Shown here piece by piece: positions 1 to 8,388 of a DNA stretch of 64,000 nucleotides; within the stretch, counting starts at the first letter, position 1, and every line of letters begins with the position of its first letter. Below the pieces are notes generated by a model that did not search any database, had not been told where the DNA came from, and worked only from the letters and a program-made list of their open reading frames with translations. Origin of the DNA: Gracilimonas sp040117685 (lineage in GTDB: Bacteria > Bacteroidota > Rhodothermia > Balneolales > Balneolaceae). A program made the position numbers and the translations under genes. The stretch covers positions 1 through 64,000 of the forward strand of contig NZ_JBEDYP020000017.1 of assembly GCF_040117685.2 (NCBI RefSeq). Direction: 5' to 3'.

Positions 1-2
1 CA

Positions 3-251
3 TTCATCCGAAAACTAAGGCAGATGTATGGTGAGGTTTGGGAGTGGACGATGAGCGCCTATGCTCCCTATCCCAACTACAAGCCACTGCCCGGTGCGCT
101 TGGGGAATACAACGGAAAATTTATGGCTAATCAGTATGTACTGAGGGGTGGATCTTGTGCCACATCGCAAATGCACATCCGTAAAACCTACCGCAACTTT
201 TTCCATGCGGATGCCCGCTGGCAGTTCAGCGGAATCAGGCTCGCCAAATAA
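3..251 (+). CDS. egtB: EgtB, ergothioneine sulfoxide synthase (C-terminal fragment)
   Basis: Only the last ~82 codons are present; the frame is open from the left edge and ends with TAA. The fragment carries the end of the formylglycine-generating-enzyme/sulfatase-modifying fold: a VWEWT motif, then EYNGKFM, VLRGGSC and the terminal FSGIRLA. EgtB is an iron-dependent enzyme that joins hercynine to a thiol donor through an oxygen-dependent C-S bond. The egtD gene 73 bp downstream, which makes hercynine, strongly supports EgtB over a generic sulfatase-modifying protein. The N-terminal DinB-like iron-binding domain lies outside the window, so its histidines cannot be checked. Confidence 0.88.
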   Translation, partial: FIRKLRQMYGEVWEWTMSAYAPYPNYKPLPGALGEYNGKFMANQYVLRGGSCATSQMHIRKTYRNFFHADARWQFSGIRLAK

Positions 252-324
252 AATGCCCCGTAATAAATGATTGGATTAAGACATCTGTTAGGAAAATGTA
301 TCAGAGAAACAGCTACAGAAATAA

Positions 325-1266
325 ATGACCAAAGTTAAAGAGCGGACATCGATGCTGGATGAAGTACTGCATGGATTGACCGGGCCTCAGAAATCACTGC
401 CCAGCAAATATTTTTATGATGAACGAGGTTCGAGGTTATTCGATGAGATTACGGAGCTCGAGGAATATTATCCGACCCGAACCGAGCGAAATATTCTCGA
501 GCAGAATATAGAAGAAATTGAATGTCATCTGGGTGAGGAAGCCATTTTAATTGAGCCGGGTAGCGGTAGCAGTGATAAAACCCGGATTTTGCTAAAGGGC
601 TTGAACAACATTGCCGGTTACATCCCCATTGATATCTCCGGTGATTACCTGTTTAGTGTGGCATCGGAACTGCAGAAAGCTTTTCCCGAAATTACCATTC
701 AGGCTCTTCAAGCCGACTATACTCATTCCATCGATTTGCCTGATGCTTTGCCCGAAGGTAGAAAAGTGGTGTTTTTCCCGGGCTCAACCATTGGGAATTT
801 CAAAAGAGATACGGTAGATCGCTTCCTGAATGTGGTGGCTGATATTGTGGGCTCAAACGGAGCTTTTCTGATAGGCGCTGACCTGAAGAAAGATATTGAT
901 GTGTTGCTTGCTGCCTATAACGATTCAAAAGGAATTACAGCGGAGTTCAATAAGAACATCCTCCGGCACATTAACAGGGAATTAGGCACGGATTTTAATC
1001 CGGACTTGTTCGATCACAAAGCTATCTGGAATGAAGAGGAAAGCCGTATTGAAATGCATCTGATTTGCAGAGAAGCTCATGAGGTTGAAGTCGCCGGAAC
1101 CACGGTTTCATTTCGCAAAGGGGAATCCATTCACACTGAGAATTCCCACAAATACACGCTTGCCGAGTTTTCTGAAATCGTATCTCCATGGTTCGATGTG
1201 AAGAAAGTGTGGACGGACGAAAAAGATTGGTTCAGCCTGCAGTACCTGGAGCCGAAGCAAGGATAG
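325..1266 (+). CDS. egtD: EgtD, L-histidine N-alpha-methyltransferase
   Basis: Cytosolic SAM-dependent enzyme that trimethylates the histidine alpha-amino group to hercynine, the first step of ergothioneine synthesis. The 313-residue length is typical. Visible features are LPSKYFYDERGS near residues 25-36, the glycine-rich SAM loop EPGSGSSDKTR (77-87), the acidic strand YIPIDIS (99-105) and FFPGSTIGNF (150-159), which characterise the EgtD/DUF2260 family. It follows egtB in the same direction, so the two probably form an operon. No convincing Shine-Dalgarno sequence precedes the ATG, as elsewhere in this window. Family assignment is firm; substrate specificity is inferred from the egtB neighbour. 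Confidence 0.93.
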   Translation: MTKVKERTSMLDEVLHGLTGPQKSLPSKYFYDERGSRLFDEITELEEYYPTRTERNILEQNIEEIECHLGEEAILIEPGSGSSDKTRILLKGLNNIAGYIPIDISGDYLFSVASELQKAFPEITIQALQADYTHSIDLPDALPEGRKVVFFPGSTIGNFKRDTVDRFLNVVADIVGSNGAFLIGADLKKDIDVLLAAYNDSKGITAEFNKNILRHINRELGTDFNPDLFDHKAIWNEEESRIEMHLICREAHEVEVAGTTVSFRKGESIHTENSHKYTLAEFSEIVSPWFDVKKVWTDEKDWFSLQYLEPKQG

Positions 1267-1301
1267 TTTTCCAAGAGAGAAATTATTTATGAGTCGGAGT
1301 G

Positions 1302-1400
1302 CAGTCATTCCGCGGCGAAAGCCGGAATCTAATTGTTTGATGTTGACCCTACTCTTGATGTATAACTACAACCAGATCCCTGCCTGCGCAGGGATGACTA
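1302..1400. repeat. MITE-like palindromic repeat, copy A
   Basis: A ~99-bp unit beginning GTCATTCC and ending GGGATGAC, so its ends are inverted repeats. It contains two small hairpins, one near 1310-1324 and one (CCCTGCCTGCGCAGGG) near 1378-1393. A second, diverged copy lies at 1477-1577. Together they fill most of the 362-bp gap between egtD and plsC, where no gene is seen. This is a class of short palindromic genomic repeat; no protein is encoded. Confidence 0.75.
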
Positions 1401-1476
1401 TTAGGCCTAGTTGCACTTTTCGATATAGAAAAAGCATCCGTGCGCTATAAAAATAGATCAATTAAGAGATATGAAG

Positions 1477-1577
1477 CTGTCATTTCGCGGCGTATGCCCG
1501 AAATCTAGTTGTTTGATATTGTTTTAACTTTCGACGCAATAGCTACAATCAGATCCCTGCTTTCGCAGGGATGACCA
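1477..1577. repeat. MITE-like palindromic repeat, copy B
   Basis: Direct, imperfect copy of the unit at 1302-1400. It shares CGCGGCG, the TCTA(A/G)TTGTTTGAT core, CTACAA(C/T)CAGATCCCTGC and the terminal GCAGGGATGAC, while the middle has diverged. It lies downstream of both convergent neighbours (egtD on plus, plsC on minus), where transcripts would end in a strong stem-loop. Confidence 0.75.
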
Positions 1578-1628
1578 TGTTCGTGGCAGCCTACTTATTT
1601 TTAATGTTATTGAACTTCCGGTGAGTTG

Positions 1629-2372
1629 CTATTCTTCCACCCCGGCCCATTCGAGGTACTTATTCCGAACTTCGGCTATGTGCTCGTTCAGCGTTTCCCG
1701 CTTCCAGTCAGAAGTGTCAACCGGTGGATGAATATGGGCATTAATGGTTCCGCTTTTGGATAGCAGGGATCCGCCGAGACTCAGCTCCTGGTTTCCGTCA
1801 AAGTAGATGGGGACAATGGGGAAGCCGAGGTCGATAGCCATGTGAAAAGCCCCTTTCTTAAACGGTCCGATTACACCGGGATGCTTTCGTGAACCTTCCG
1901 GAGCCACCATAATGGAGAGTTGATCCCGCTTGAGGCGGTCGTATGCACTTTGAATGCGCCGGATGGCTTTTTCACTTTTTTTGCGCTGAATGAAGACCTG
2001 TCCGGTCAGCCTTCCCACAATAAAAAACAGCGGATTATACTGCAGCTCCCATTTTGCCACGAAACGAATCCCCGGAAGCCCGAGGGCAATCATCGTAACC
2101 AAATCGAGGGTGGAGCTGTGGTTGATGGTGTAAATGACCGGCTGATCGACAGGTTTACCGTGCTGGATCACATTGAATTTGATGCCGAGAGTCCACAACA
2201 CCGGGTAGGCAATAAAAGGCCCGAAGTTTTCTACCACAAAATTCGTTGCCTTCCCAAAAGAGAGGATAAGTAAAATAGTAATCAGCGGTGTGGAAATGGC
2301 AAACATGATAAAGAATACCACGATGGCCAGAATGCTTCGGATGTATTCAATGGGTGTGAGGGATGTTGCCAT
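1629..2372 (-). CDS. plsC: 1-acyl-sn-glycerol-3-phosphate acyltransferase (PlsC family)
   Basis: Membrane-bound lysophosphatidate acyltransferase family, making phosphatidic acid for phospholipids. From the chosen start (247 residues) there is an N-terminal hydrophobic segment (about 10-40), the catalytic HX4D box as NHSSTLD (His near 85), and the later PEGSR motif that binds the glycerol phosphate. The frame stays open to 2471, but that start would sit 5 bp from the divergent gene at 2477 and add 33 residues of unrelated sequence. The ATG at 2372, directly before the hydrophobic segment, leaves ~104 bp for divergent promoters and is preferred. Other acyl acceptors (for example ornithine or glycine lipids) cannot be excluded. 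Confidence 0.82.
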   Translation of the reverse strand: MATSLTPIEYIRSILAIVVFFIMFAISTPLITILLILSFGKATNFVVENFGPFIAYPVLWTLGIKFNVIQHGKPVDQPVIYTINHSSTLDLVTMIALGLPGIRFVAKWELQYNPLFFIVGRLTGQVFIQRKKSEKAIRRIQSAYDRLKRDQLSIMVAPEGSRKHPGVIGPFKKGAFHMAIDLGFPIVPIYFDGNQELSLGGSLLSKSGTINAHIHPPVDTSDWKRETLNEHIAEVRNKYLEWAGVEE

Positions 2373-2476
2373 AGGAATAAATTTGAGTCCGAATATAGGG
2401 CAAGCTGCGGTTGACTGAAAATCGGAAATGGAATCCGTGCTGATTTCTGTATAGTTTTGCCGGGAAATCATTCATC

Positions 2477-3430
2477 ATGCCTGAAAAAGAACAGAACCGC
2501 ATTTCTCTTGAGCCGTTTAAGCCAGCCTGGTGGGCGTGGAATGTGCACGTGCATACCATTGTGGCTTCACAGTTCTCGAAAGTGAAGAAGCCATCGCACG
2601 AGCGCATTGAAATCGATACCCCGGATGGAGACTTTCTGGAAATTGATGCCTGTATTCCGGATACAGACAAACCGGTGGTAGCCTTGTTTCACGGACTGGA
2701 AGGCTCTACCGACCGCTATTACATCGCCAACCTGATGTCGGAGTTGAAGGAGGCGGGTTTTTCGTCTGTAGCATTGAATTTTCGGGGATGTGGAAGCCGG
2801 ATGAATAACCGACCGAGATTCTATCATTCCGGAGAAACGGAAGATTACCGGACTTTTTTTAAATGGATTGCTGAAACCTATCCTGATAAAGAAATATATG
2901 CGGTCGGGTTTTCGCTGGGTGGAAATGCATTGGTTAAATACCTGGGTGAAGAAGGAAGCCAAAGTCGGGTAAGCCGGGCAGTTGCCGTTTCTCCTCCTTA
3001 CGATTTGAAAGAAGGCTCGCTTAGGTTGAACCAGGGCTTTAATCGTATCTACGAAATCAATTTTCTGAATACCCTGGTGCAAAAGCTGGAAAAGAAACGG
3101 CAAAAAATGGAGATGCCGAAATTCAACGGTTCTTCTGTATATGAATTTGACGATCAGGTGACCGCAAAGCTGCACGGATTTAAGGATGCCGACGACTATT
3201 ACCATCAATGTTCCAGTAAGCACTTCTATGGAGAGGTAAAAACCGACCTGCTGGTCATTCACAGCAAAGAGGATACGCTGTGTCCTTTTGAGTTTGCCCC
3301 TTTTAATGTGATGGAATCAAACCCGCACATCCAAACCTGCTTTACAGACGAAGGCGGCCATGTCGGATTCCTCAGCTCACCAAAAGGCTGGTTGTTTCGG
3401 GTGATCCTGCAATGGTTGGATCAGAAATAG
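2477..3430 (+). CDS. YheT-family alpha/beta hydrolase
   Basis: 317-residue cytosolic hydrolase of the UPF0017/AB-hydrolase-4 family. It begins with the family's FKPAWWAWNVHVHT region, has the oxyanion-side FHGLEGS at 71-77, the conserved NFRGCG at 101-106 and the nucleophile elbow GFSLGGN with Ser146. The likely acid lies in HSKEDTLCP and the histidine in GGHVGFL near the C-terminus, so the triad looks complete. Family members act on small esters or acylglycerols, but the natural substrate is not known. It is divergent from the acyltransferase gene, a possible lipid-metabolism link that is only inference. Confidence 0.85.
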   Translation: MPEKEQNRISLEPFKPAWWAWNVHVHTIVASQFSKVKKPSHERIEIDTPDGDFLEIDACIPDTDKPVVALFHGLEGSTDRYYIANLMSELKEAGFSSVALNFRGCGSRMNNRPRFYHSGETEDYRTFFKWIAETYPDKEIYAVGFSLGGNALVKYLGEEGSQSRVSRAVAVSPPYDLKEGSLRLNQGFNRIYEINFLNTLVQKLEKKRQKMEMPKFNGSSVYEFDDQVTAKLHGFKDADDYYHQCSSKHFYGEVKTDLLVIHSKEDTLCPFEFAPFNVMESNPHIQTCFTDEGGHVGFLSSPKGWLFRVILQWLDQK

Positions 3431-3434
3431 ATTG

Positions 3435-3640
3435 CCCCGTCCTTCAGGGCGGGGGAATTGAAATCTAAATGGAAAAACCCAAGTATCCATGGATTAAAAG
3501 GCAGTTTGGTGTCGCAGGGTTGGGCTCAATATCTTTTTGCGGGCAATGTTGCCAAAGCTTCGGAAAACTACCTTGCTTTTATCAAGAATGGGGCGAAGCT
3601 TGGTTCTTTATCTTATTCTACTCCGCCCTGAAGGGCGGAG
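3435..3640. repeat. Inverted pair of REP-like hairpins
   Basis: Two GC-rich hairpins: 3435-3454 (stem CCCCGTCC/GGGCGGGG, loop TTCA) and 3621-3640 (stem CTCCGCCC/GGGCGGAG, loop TGAA). Each is close to the reverse complement of the other (17 of 20 positions), so they face each other across ~165 bp. This is the arrangement of REP doublets moved by RAYT-type transposases. The enclosed DNA has an open frame of ~50 codons that I do not recognise. No transposase is present. The 373-bp gap to the next gene holds only this pair and the repeat at 3704. Confidence 0.65.
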
Positions 3641-3703
3641 CTATTTATTTGTTTGGCTTTGCTTACTTCTATTCTTAATTAAGTTTGAAATGAAGCAACC
3701 TTT

Positions 3704-3785
3704 CAGCGTCCGCAGGACCTGGAAGCGTTGCGGGGTTTGGGGGACAGAGTTTACCAGCGAACGCTCCAAGGTCTTTCAGACGCGT
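3704..3785. repeat. Imperfect inverted repeat with ~24-bp arms
   Basis: The left arm at about 3706-3729 (contains GGACCTGGAAGCGTT) pairs with the right arm at 3760-3784 (AACGCTCCAAGGTC) across a ~30-bp loop, with about five mismatches. It lies just past the 3' end of the minus-strand gene ending at 3804 and could act as a transcription end or mRNA-stabilising structure. Its sequence differs from the REP-like pair just upstream. Confidence 0.55.
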
Positions 3786-3803
3786 GGAGGTTCTTTTCTT
3801 GCA

Positions 3804-4571
3804 TTAAAGCTTTATGACAAATCCATTACTTAACTCATACGTCCAGTTGGGGATATCGATGACCGGGTCGGCATCATAAGCGGCCGAGAATTGCACGCTC
3901 ATTGAAATGCGCCGTGTCATTGTAACCTGAAGCTGCGTCTCCAGAATAGACCGGGCTTGAAAAAACTGATCGGGACGGGCTTGGTAATATCCAATCAAAA
4001 GAAACGTAGTCTGCGGGTTCAGTTTTCCCCTTAGGGAAAGATTAGAAGTGCTTTTCAGGAACTCATTCTCGATGGGCGGTTGACCGGTTTCTTTCCATTG
4101 TTCGTACTCGGCCATTAGTCCGGTTGAAAAGCTCCCGGTCCAGTTGTCCCCATCAAACAGCGTGTATCGAAATCCGGCTCCGCCCAAAAAACGATTCCGG
4201 AGTCCCAGGTTATTGTTGTACTGATATTGGAAAAACACCTCAGGTGAAAAACGGTTCTCCCGGTTAAACGTAGTGCGCAGGTGACTGTAACCGCTGCTTA
4301 TGACAGAAGCGCCATCCAGGTTAACCAGCTTCAGGTTGTTCAAAAACAGGTATGCGTGATGGTCAGAAAAGTAGGAGAGGTTAGCTTTGTTGGTAAACTG
4401 AAGCACCCGGTCGTTATACTGGCTCAGGGATAGATTGAAGTTCAGCTGCCCGTGCCAGCCGGCAGAATCAGCATCTGAGCGAACACTTTCAACATTGAGA
4501 AGCTGTGCCTGGGCTGAAGAGGAGAAAAGCAGGATGAATAGAAGTACAATGGAAGAAATGTTGTTCTGCAT
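3804..4571 (-). CDS. Putative outer-membrane beta-barrel protein (DUF481-like)
   Basis: 255-residue exported protein. From the ATG at 4571 it has a clear signal peptide (MQNNISSIVLLFILLFSSSA, cleavage near QAQ) followed by alternating aromatic/polar strands such as LNFNLSLSQYNDRVLQF and FSTGLMAEYEQW, ending FVIKL. Strand pattern and size resemble DUF481/YdiY-type barrels, but I do not recognise a diagnostic motif. The frame is open to 4664; the extra 31 residues precede the signal peptide and are unlikely to be translated. It is divergent from ypdA across ~180 bp. Function unknown. Confidence 0.6.
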   Translation of the reverse strand: MQNNISSIVLLFILLFSSSAQAQLLNVESVRSDADSAGWHGQLNFNLSLSQYNDRVLQFTNKANLSYFSDHHAYLFLNNLKLVNLDGASVISSGYSHLRTTFNRENRFSPEVFFQYQYNNNLGLRNRFLGGAGFRYTLFDGDNWTGSFSTGLMAEYEQWKETGQPPIENEFLKSTSNLSLRGKLNPQTTFLLIGYYQARPDQFFQARSILETQLQVTMTRRISMSVQFSAAYDADPVIDIPNWTYELSNGFVIKL

Positions 4572-4683
4572 TCGGGCTGTTGTGGTACGGTTCGTTTGTA
4601 TGGAATGAAAGGTACGGCTTTGAGAAAAGTTCCGTAAATAAAAACCTACCCTTATCATCCCCATTAAAGAGTTAAACGATTCG

Positions 4684-4691
4684 TATCTTTG
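4684..4691 (+). promoter_or_regulatory. Candidate -7 promoter element for ypdA
   Basis: TATCTTTG matches the Bacteroidota -7 consensus TAnnTTTG, 62 bp before the ypdA ATG in the divergent region. No clear TTG -33 element is seen 18-21 bp upstream, so confidence is limited. Confidence 0.4.
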
Positions 4692-4753
4692 GGCTGTTAA
4701 GAACCTTCATACAACTACTTACTTACTCAAACCTAAGAACTACGAAAACGGAT

Positions 4754-5710
4754 ATGGTTATTATTATAGGTGCGGGTCCAATCGGGCTTGCAACCGGAAT
4801 TGCACTTCAACAGAAAAACATCCCTTTTAAAATAATTGAACGTGGTTGCCTGGTAAATTCTCTGTATCACTACCCCACCAACATGACCTTCTTTTCCACT
4901 TCGGATAAATTGGAAATCGGGAACGTGCCTTTTATTTCTCACGGACCCAAACCTACGCGTGCCGAAGCCCTTGAATATTACCGCCGGGTGGCTGAGCACT
5001 ATGAGCTGCCCATCAACTTGTATGAAACCGTCACTTCGATGGAAGGAGAAGATGGCAACTTCACCGTTAAGACAGATAAAGATGAATACAAGGCCAAAAA
5101 AGTGATTGTAGCTTCCGGCTTTTATGGTCAGCCCAACATGATGGGCGTGCCCGGCGAAGATCTCCCTAAAGTGAAGCATTATTATGATGAACCTCATCCC
5201 TATGCCTGGCAAAAAGTACTGGTGATTGGTGGTGGAAATTCCGGCGCGGATGTAGCCCTGGAGTGCTGGAGAAGTGGTGCCGATGTAACCATGCTGCTGA
5301 AATATGATCAGATTAAACCCTCAGTGAAATACTGGGTAAAACCGGATATCGAAAACCGGATTAAGAACGAGGAAATCCCCTGCTTCTTTAATTCTGAAGT
5401 GAAGGAAATCCGGGAAAAGGAAGTAGTGATTAATACTCCGGACGGTGAAGTTACCATCGAGAATGATTTTGTGTTGGCTATGACCGGATATCACCCCAAT
5501 TACGAGCTGATGGACAGCTTAGGAGTTGAGTTAACCGATGACGAAAAATGCATGCCTGTTCATGATGAAGATAGCCTGGAAACCAGCCGGAAAGGCGTTT
5601 ATGTGGCTGGTGTTGTGTGTGGAGGAATGGATACGAGCCGCCTATTCATTGAAAACTCTCGAGTGCATGCCGAGCAGATTGCCAGTCATATTCAGGATGC
5701 TTTGGGGTAA
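4754..5710 (+). CDS. ypdA: YpdA-family putative bacillithiol disulfide reductase
   Basis: 318-residue FAD/NADPH-binding flavoprotein of the YpdA/Bdr family, which reduces oxidised bacillithiol (BSSB) in organisms using that thiol. It opens with the FAD Rossmann motif GAGPIG (residues 6-11). The conserved Cys in ERGCLVNSLYHYP is in the position assigned to the YpdA catalytic cysteine. A second nucleotide-binding motif, VIGGGNSGADVALE, lies near 157-170, with the late ATG motif as MTGYHPNYELM and a C-terminal VAGVVCGG. The active site lacks the CxxC of thioredoxin reductase, which fits YpdA. Ergothioneine genes nearby suggest a two-thiol redox economy (inference). Confidence 0.85.
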   Translation: MVIIIGAGPIGLATGIALQQKNIPFKIIERGCLVNSLYHYPTNMTFFSTSDKLEIGNVPFISHGPKPTRAEALEYYRRVAEHYELPINLYETVTSMEGEDGNFTVKTDKDEYKAKKVIVASGFYGQPNMMGVPGEDLPKVKHYYDEPHPYAWQKVLVIGGGNSGADVALECWRSGADVTMLLKYDQIKPSVKYWVKPDIENRIKNEEIPCFFNSEVKEIREKEVVINTPDGEVTIENDFVLAMTGYHPNYELMDSLGVELTDDEKCMPVHDEDSLETSRKGVYVAGVVCGGMDTSRLFIENSRVHAEQIASHIQDALG

Positions 5711-5734
5711 AAGCTGATTGCTCAAATATATAAA

Positions 5735-5760
5735 AGCCTTCAGCGTTCAAGCTGAAGGCT
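5735..5760 (-). terminator. Intrinsic terminator of the TonB receptor gene
   Basis: Perfect 10-bp stem (AGCCTTCAGC/GCTGAAGGCT) with a 6-nt loop. On the minus strand it is followed by TTTTATATATTT, so it best serves the receptor gene ending at 5795; it may also act on ypdA transcripts. Confidence 0.7.
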
Positions 5761-5794
5761 CTGGAAGGTCAAACTTCTTGTCTAATATTTTAGA

Positions 5795-8242
5795 TTAAAA
5801 CTCCCATTTTACCTGGAACAGGAAGTTGGTTCCTGCCTGTGGGTAGTAGTAATTGTAATGCACCGGGTCACCGCTTTGCAGCCATCCAAAAGTGTATCCA
5901 TTCGTCTCATACTCATGATTGAAAATGTTATTCACCTGTAGTGTGGCTGTAACACCTTCCAGCAGGGGTACCTGATTCAGGTTAAAGCTTAGCCGAATAT
6001 CATTAACGAAATAAGGATCGATTGATCGGCTTTCGGTCTGAGTGTTATCCAGGTATTGTCGCGACACGTATTTTGAGATCAATTCTGCATTCAAGCCGCC
6101 TTTATTATACCCAATCACTCCATTAGTGATTACCGAAGGAGAGAAAGCAATATCGGTATCTTCATACACCGTTTCCTGTTGACCAAGGAAGTTGAAATTG
6201 GCGTCATATTGATCCGTGAACTGCGTGTATTCTACAATCTTATTTTGGCTGAAGGTTGCGTTAGCAGAAAGACTCAGGTTTTGACTGAGACTTACTCCAC
6301 CTTGAAGTTCAATTCCTGCTCGATAGCTTTCCGGAACATTCTGTCGAACAATTTCTCCCACATCATTGATCTCGCCCGTCGGTACCAGCTGATCTTTGTA
6401 GAACATTCCATATAGGTTTGCTCCAACATAATAGGTTGTGAAATCACCACGATATCCGACTTCGACATTGTAGAGTTTTTCAGCATCAGGCCGGCTGTCG
6501 GGTGTGGAATCTACATATTCATCCCGTGTCGGTTCTTTGCCTCCTACAGCAAAAGAAGCATACACTCGTTGATTCTCTGGCAGGCTATATACAAAACCGA
6601 ATTTAGGATTGAAGAAAGTCAGACTTTCTGATTGTTGAATGGCTACCAAACTATCTCTGACATTGCTGCCGGCACTGCGCACAAAGCCATTCCCAAGGAA
6701 ATCGTATTGAACGCCACGTACCTGAAGATCCAGGTAGGAACTTAGTTTTTCAGTGAAGTTATACTGCAGTTTACCATAGAAATTACCGTCTTTTTTGATG
6801 CCGTCATTGTCGTAATAGCGATCTTCAATTTCGCTGTTGCCGGCATAACGAGCCCAAATAACTTCTCCAAAGTGCATTCCATTATAATAACTGTAGCCTC
6901 CACCAAAAGTTACATTCCATGCATCAGAATGTGTGTATTTGGTTGAGAAAATGGTGCCATAGAAATCATTATCCAGCCAGCGCCTGCGAATCAGGTCAGA
7001 CTCGTTTGGGGTTGAAGATAACAGTGGTTCGATTCCATATTCCTCCAGAGGTTCGTCAGCAACATATTCCTCATAATATCCAAATCCTTTGGTGTAAAAG
7101 GCAGAAATACTGGCGTTCCAGTTTTCCTGTAATTGATAAGAATAATGCAGCTGATAGTAATTTTGCTGGTAGTTATCGACCTGGTTTTCATAAGGCTCAC
7201 CATCTTTTTCAGTACCCGCCTCGTTGAATTTGCGATCATTCTCAAGCATACTTTCTTCAATCCCATACCAAGCCTGGTAGGTTCGCTCCCGACCTGAAAA
7301 TACGTCGGCGCGGAGCAAACTCCGGTCTCCATGATGGGAGGCGGATAGGAAATACGAATCAAGATCAGAGCTGGCGCGGTCGATGAAACCATCGGAATCA
7401 ATTTTGGACAAACGACCCTCAAATTGCCAGCCGTTTTCCATTAAACCGGAGCCTAACTTTACATTATATTTTTGGGTGTTGAAAGAACCGAAGCCGGTAT
7501 TCACTTCCCCAAAAGGGTCCGCTTGGGAAGAACTGGTTTGTAAGTTTACGGTAGCTCCAAACGCACCTGCACCATGGGTAGATGTTCCCACTCCGCGTTG
7601 AATTTGAATGTTCTCCGTAGAGGATGAAAGATCCGGCAAGTTCACCCAGAAAACGGCATGCGATTCTGCGTCGTTAACCGGAATTCCATTGATGGTCACA
7701 TTAATACGGGCCGGATCAACCCCGCGAATACGAATGCCTGTATAGCCAATACCTGCACCGGCATCGGATGTGGTGGTTACTGATGGCGCACCTTGCAGCA
7801 AGTACGGAACATCCTGCCCGAGATTACGCCTCTCGATTTCCTCTGCATCAATGTTGGTGTAGGTGATGGGTGATGATTCATCTGCACGCGTGGCACTTAC
7901 AAAAACATCGTCCCCGATGTAGGTTTCCGGGTAAAGAAAAACATCCAGGTTCTCTTTACTTCCTGACACATCAACTTCCTGATCAGTATATCCGAGGTAG
8001 GTGACGTGCAGTGCTTCTCGCCCGTTTTCAGAAAGCCGGATCTCGAATGAGCCATCATCCTGAGTTACCACACCCCGGGACGTGCCTTGCTGGCGTACAG
8101 CTGCTCCCTGAAGTGGTTCTTTGGATTGAGCATCAAGCACCTTACCGGTTACGGTTTGTGCGTGTACTTCCTGTGAAAAGAGTAGTGGTATTGTTAACAG
8201 AAAAGCCGTTAATAACGACTTCTTATAGAATAGATTAAACAT
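5795..8242 (-). CDS. TonB-dependent receptor, probable thiamin-type outer-membrane transporter
   Basis: 815-residue outer-membrane receptor. Order: signal peptide (1-28), CarboxypepD_reg-like domain (about 30-110, starting TVTGKVLDAQSKEPL), plug domain (about 120-235, with IRIRGVDPARINVTINGIP and IQIQRGVGTS), then a large beta-barrel ending in the aromatic FQVKWEF. It would import a scarce ligand across the outer membrane using TonB energy. The TPP riboswitch in its leader makes thiamin, its phosphates or a pyrimidine precursor the probable substrate; riboswitch-controlled TonB receptors of this kind are known in Bacteroidota. It stands alone, with no inner-membrane thiamin permease beside it in the window. 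Confidence 0.9.
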   Translation of the reverse strand: MFNLFYKKSLLTAFLLTIPLLFSQEVHAQTVTGKVLDAQSKEPLQGAAVRQQGTSRGVVTQDDGSFEIRLSENGREALHVTYLGYTDQEVDVSGSKENLDVFLYPETYIGDDVFVSATRADESSPITYTNIDAEEIERRNLGQDVPYLLQGAPSVTTTSDAGAGIGYTGIRIRGVDPARINVTINGIPVNDAESHAVFWVNLPDLSSSTENIQIQRGVGTSTHGAGAFGATVNLQTSSSQADPFGEVNTGFGSFNTQKYNVKLGSGLMENGWQFEGRLSKIDSDGFIDRASSDLDSYFLSASHHGDRSLLRADVFSGRERTYQAWYGIEESMLENDRKFNEAGTEKDGEPYENQVDNYQQNYYQLHYSYQLQENWNASISAFYTKGFGYYEEYVADEPLEEYGIEPLLSSTPNESDLIRRRWLDNDFYGTIFSTKYTHSDAWNVTFGGGYSYYNGMHFGEVIWARYAGNSEIEDRYYDNDGIKKDGNFYGKLQYNFTEKLSSYLDLQVRGVQYDFLGNGFVRSAGSNVRDSLVAIQQSESLTFFNPKFGFVYSLPENQRVYASFAVGGKEPTRDEYVDSTPDSRPDAEKLYNVEVGYRGDFTTYYVGANLYGMFYKDQLVPTGEINDVGEIVRQNVPESYRAGIELQGGVSLSQNLSLSANATFSQNKIVEYTQFTDQYDANFNFLGQQETVYEDTDIAFSPSVITNGVIGYNKGGLNAELISKYVSRQYLDNTQTESRSIDPYFVNDIRLSFNLNQVPLLEGVTATLQVNNIFNHEYETNGYTFGWLQSGDPVHYNYYYPQAGTNFLFQVKWEF

Positions 8243-8305
8243 AATCCTCCATTTGATACTTCATTGATTAATGGAGGAGGTTAACTTGCGTTACTGTGCG
8301 GTAAA

Positions 8306-8388
8306 CAGGTTTCCCTACGCCGGTATTATCCGGTTCAGGTATTAGGGTGTAATCTCAGCCCGCTATGCAAGCACCCCCAACCTTGGTT
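8306..8388 (-). promoter_or_regulatory. TPP riboswitch (THI element)
   Basis: On the minus strand the sequence carries the THI-box landmarks in order: GGGGGTGC, GCGGGCTGAGA, ACACCCT, ACCTGAACCGGATAAT and GGCGTAGGGAAACC. P1 can form from AGGTT near 8380 and AACCT near 8308. It ends ~60 nt before the receptor ATG, so thiamin pyrophosphate is expected to lower receptor expression. Upstream (8389-8627) no further gene is seen; a weak promoter-like TATCTTAA lies at 8397-8404 on the minus strand. Confidence 0.93.

Noticed and set aside
2567..3262. 231-codon minus-strand ORF
   Set aside because: Antisense to the YheT-family hydrolase with a complete catalytic elbow; no signal, motif or start context.
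3469..3833. Two small plus-strand ORFs (69 and 98 codons)
   Set aside because: They span REP-like hairpins and an inverted repeat and have no recognisable domain or ribosome-binding site.
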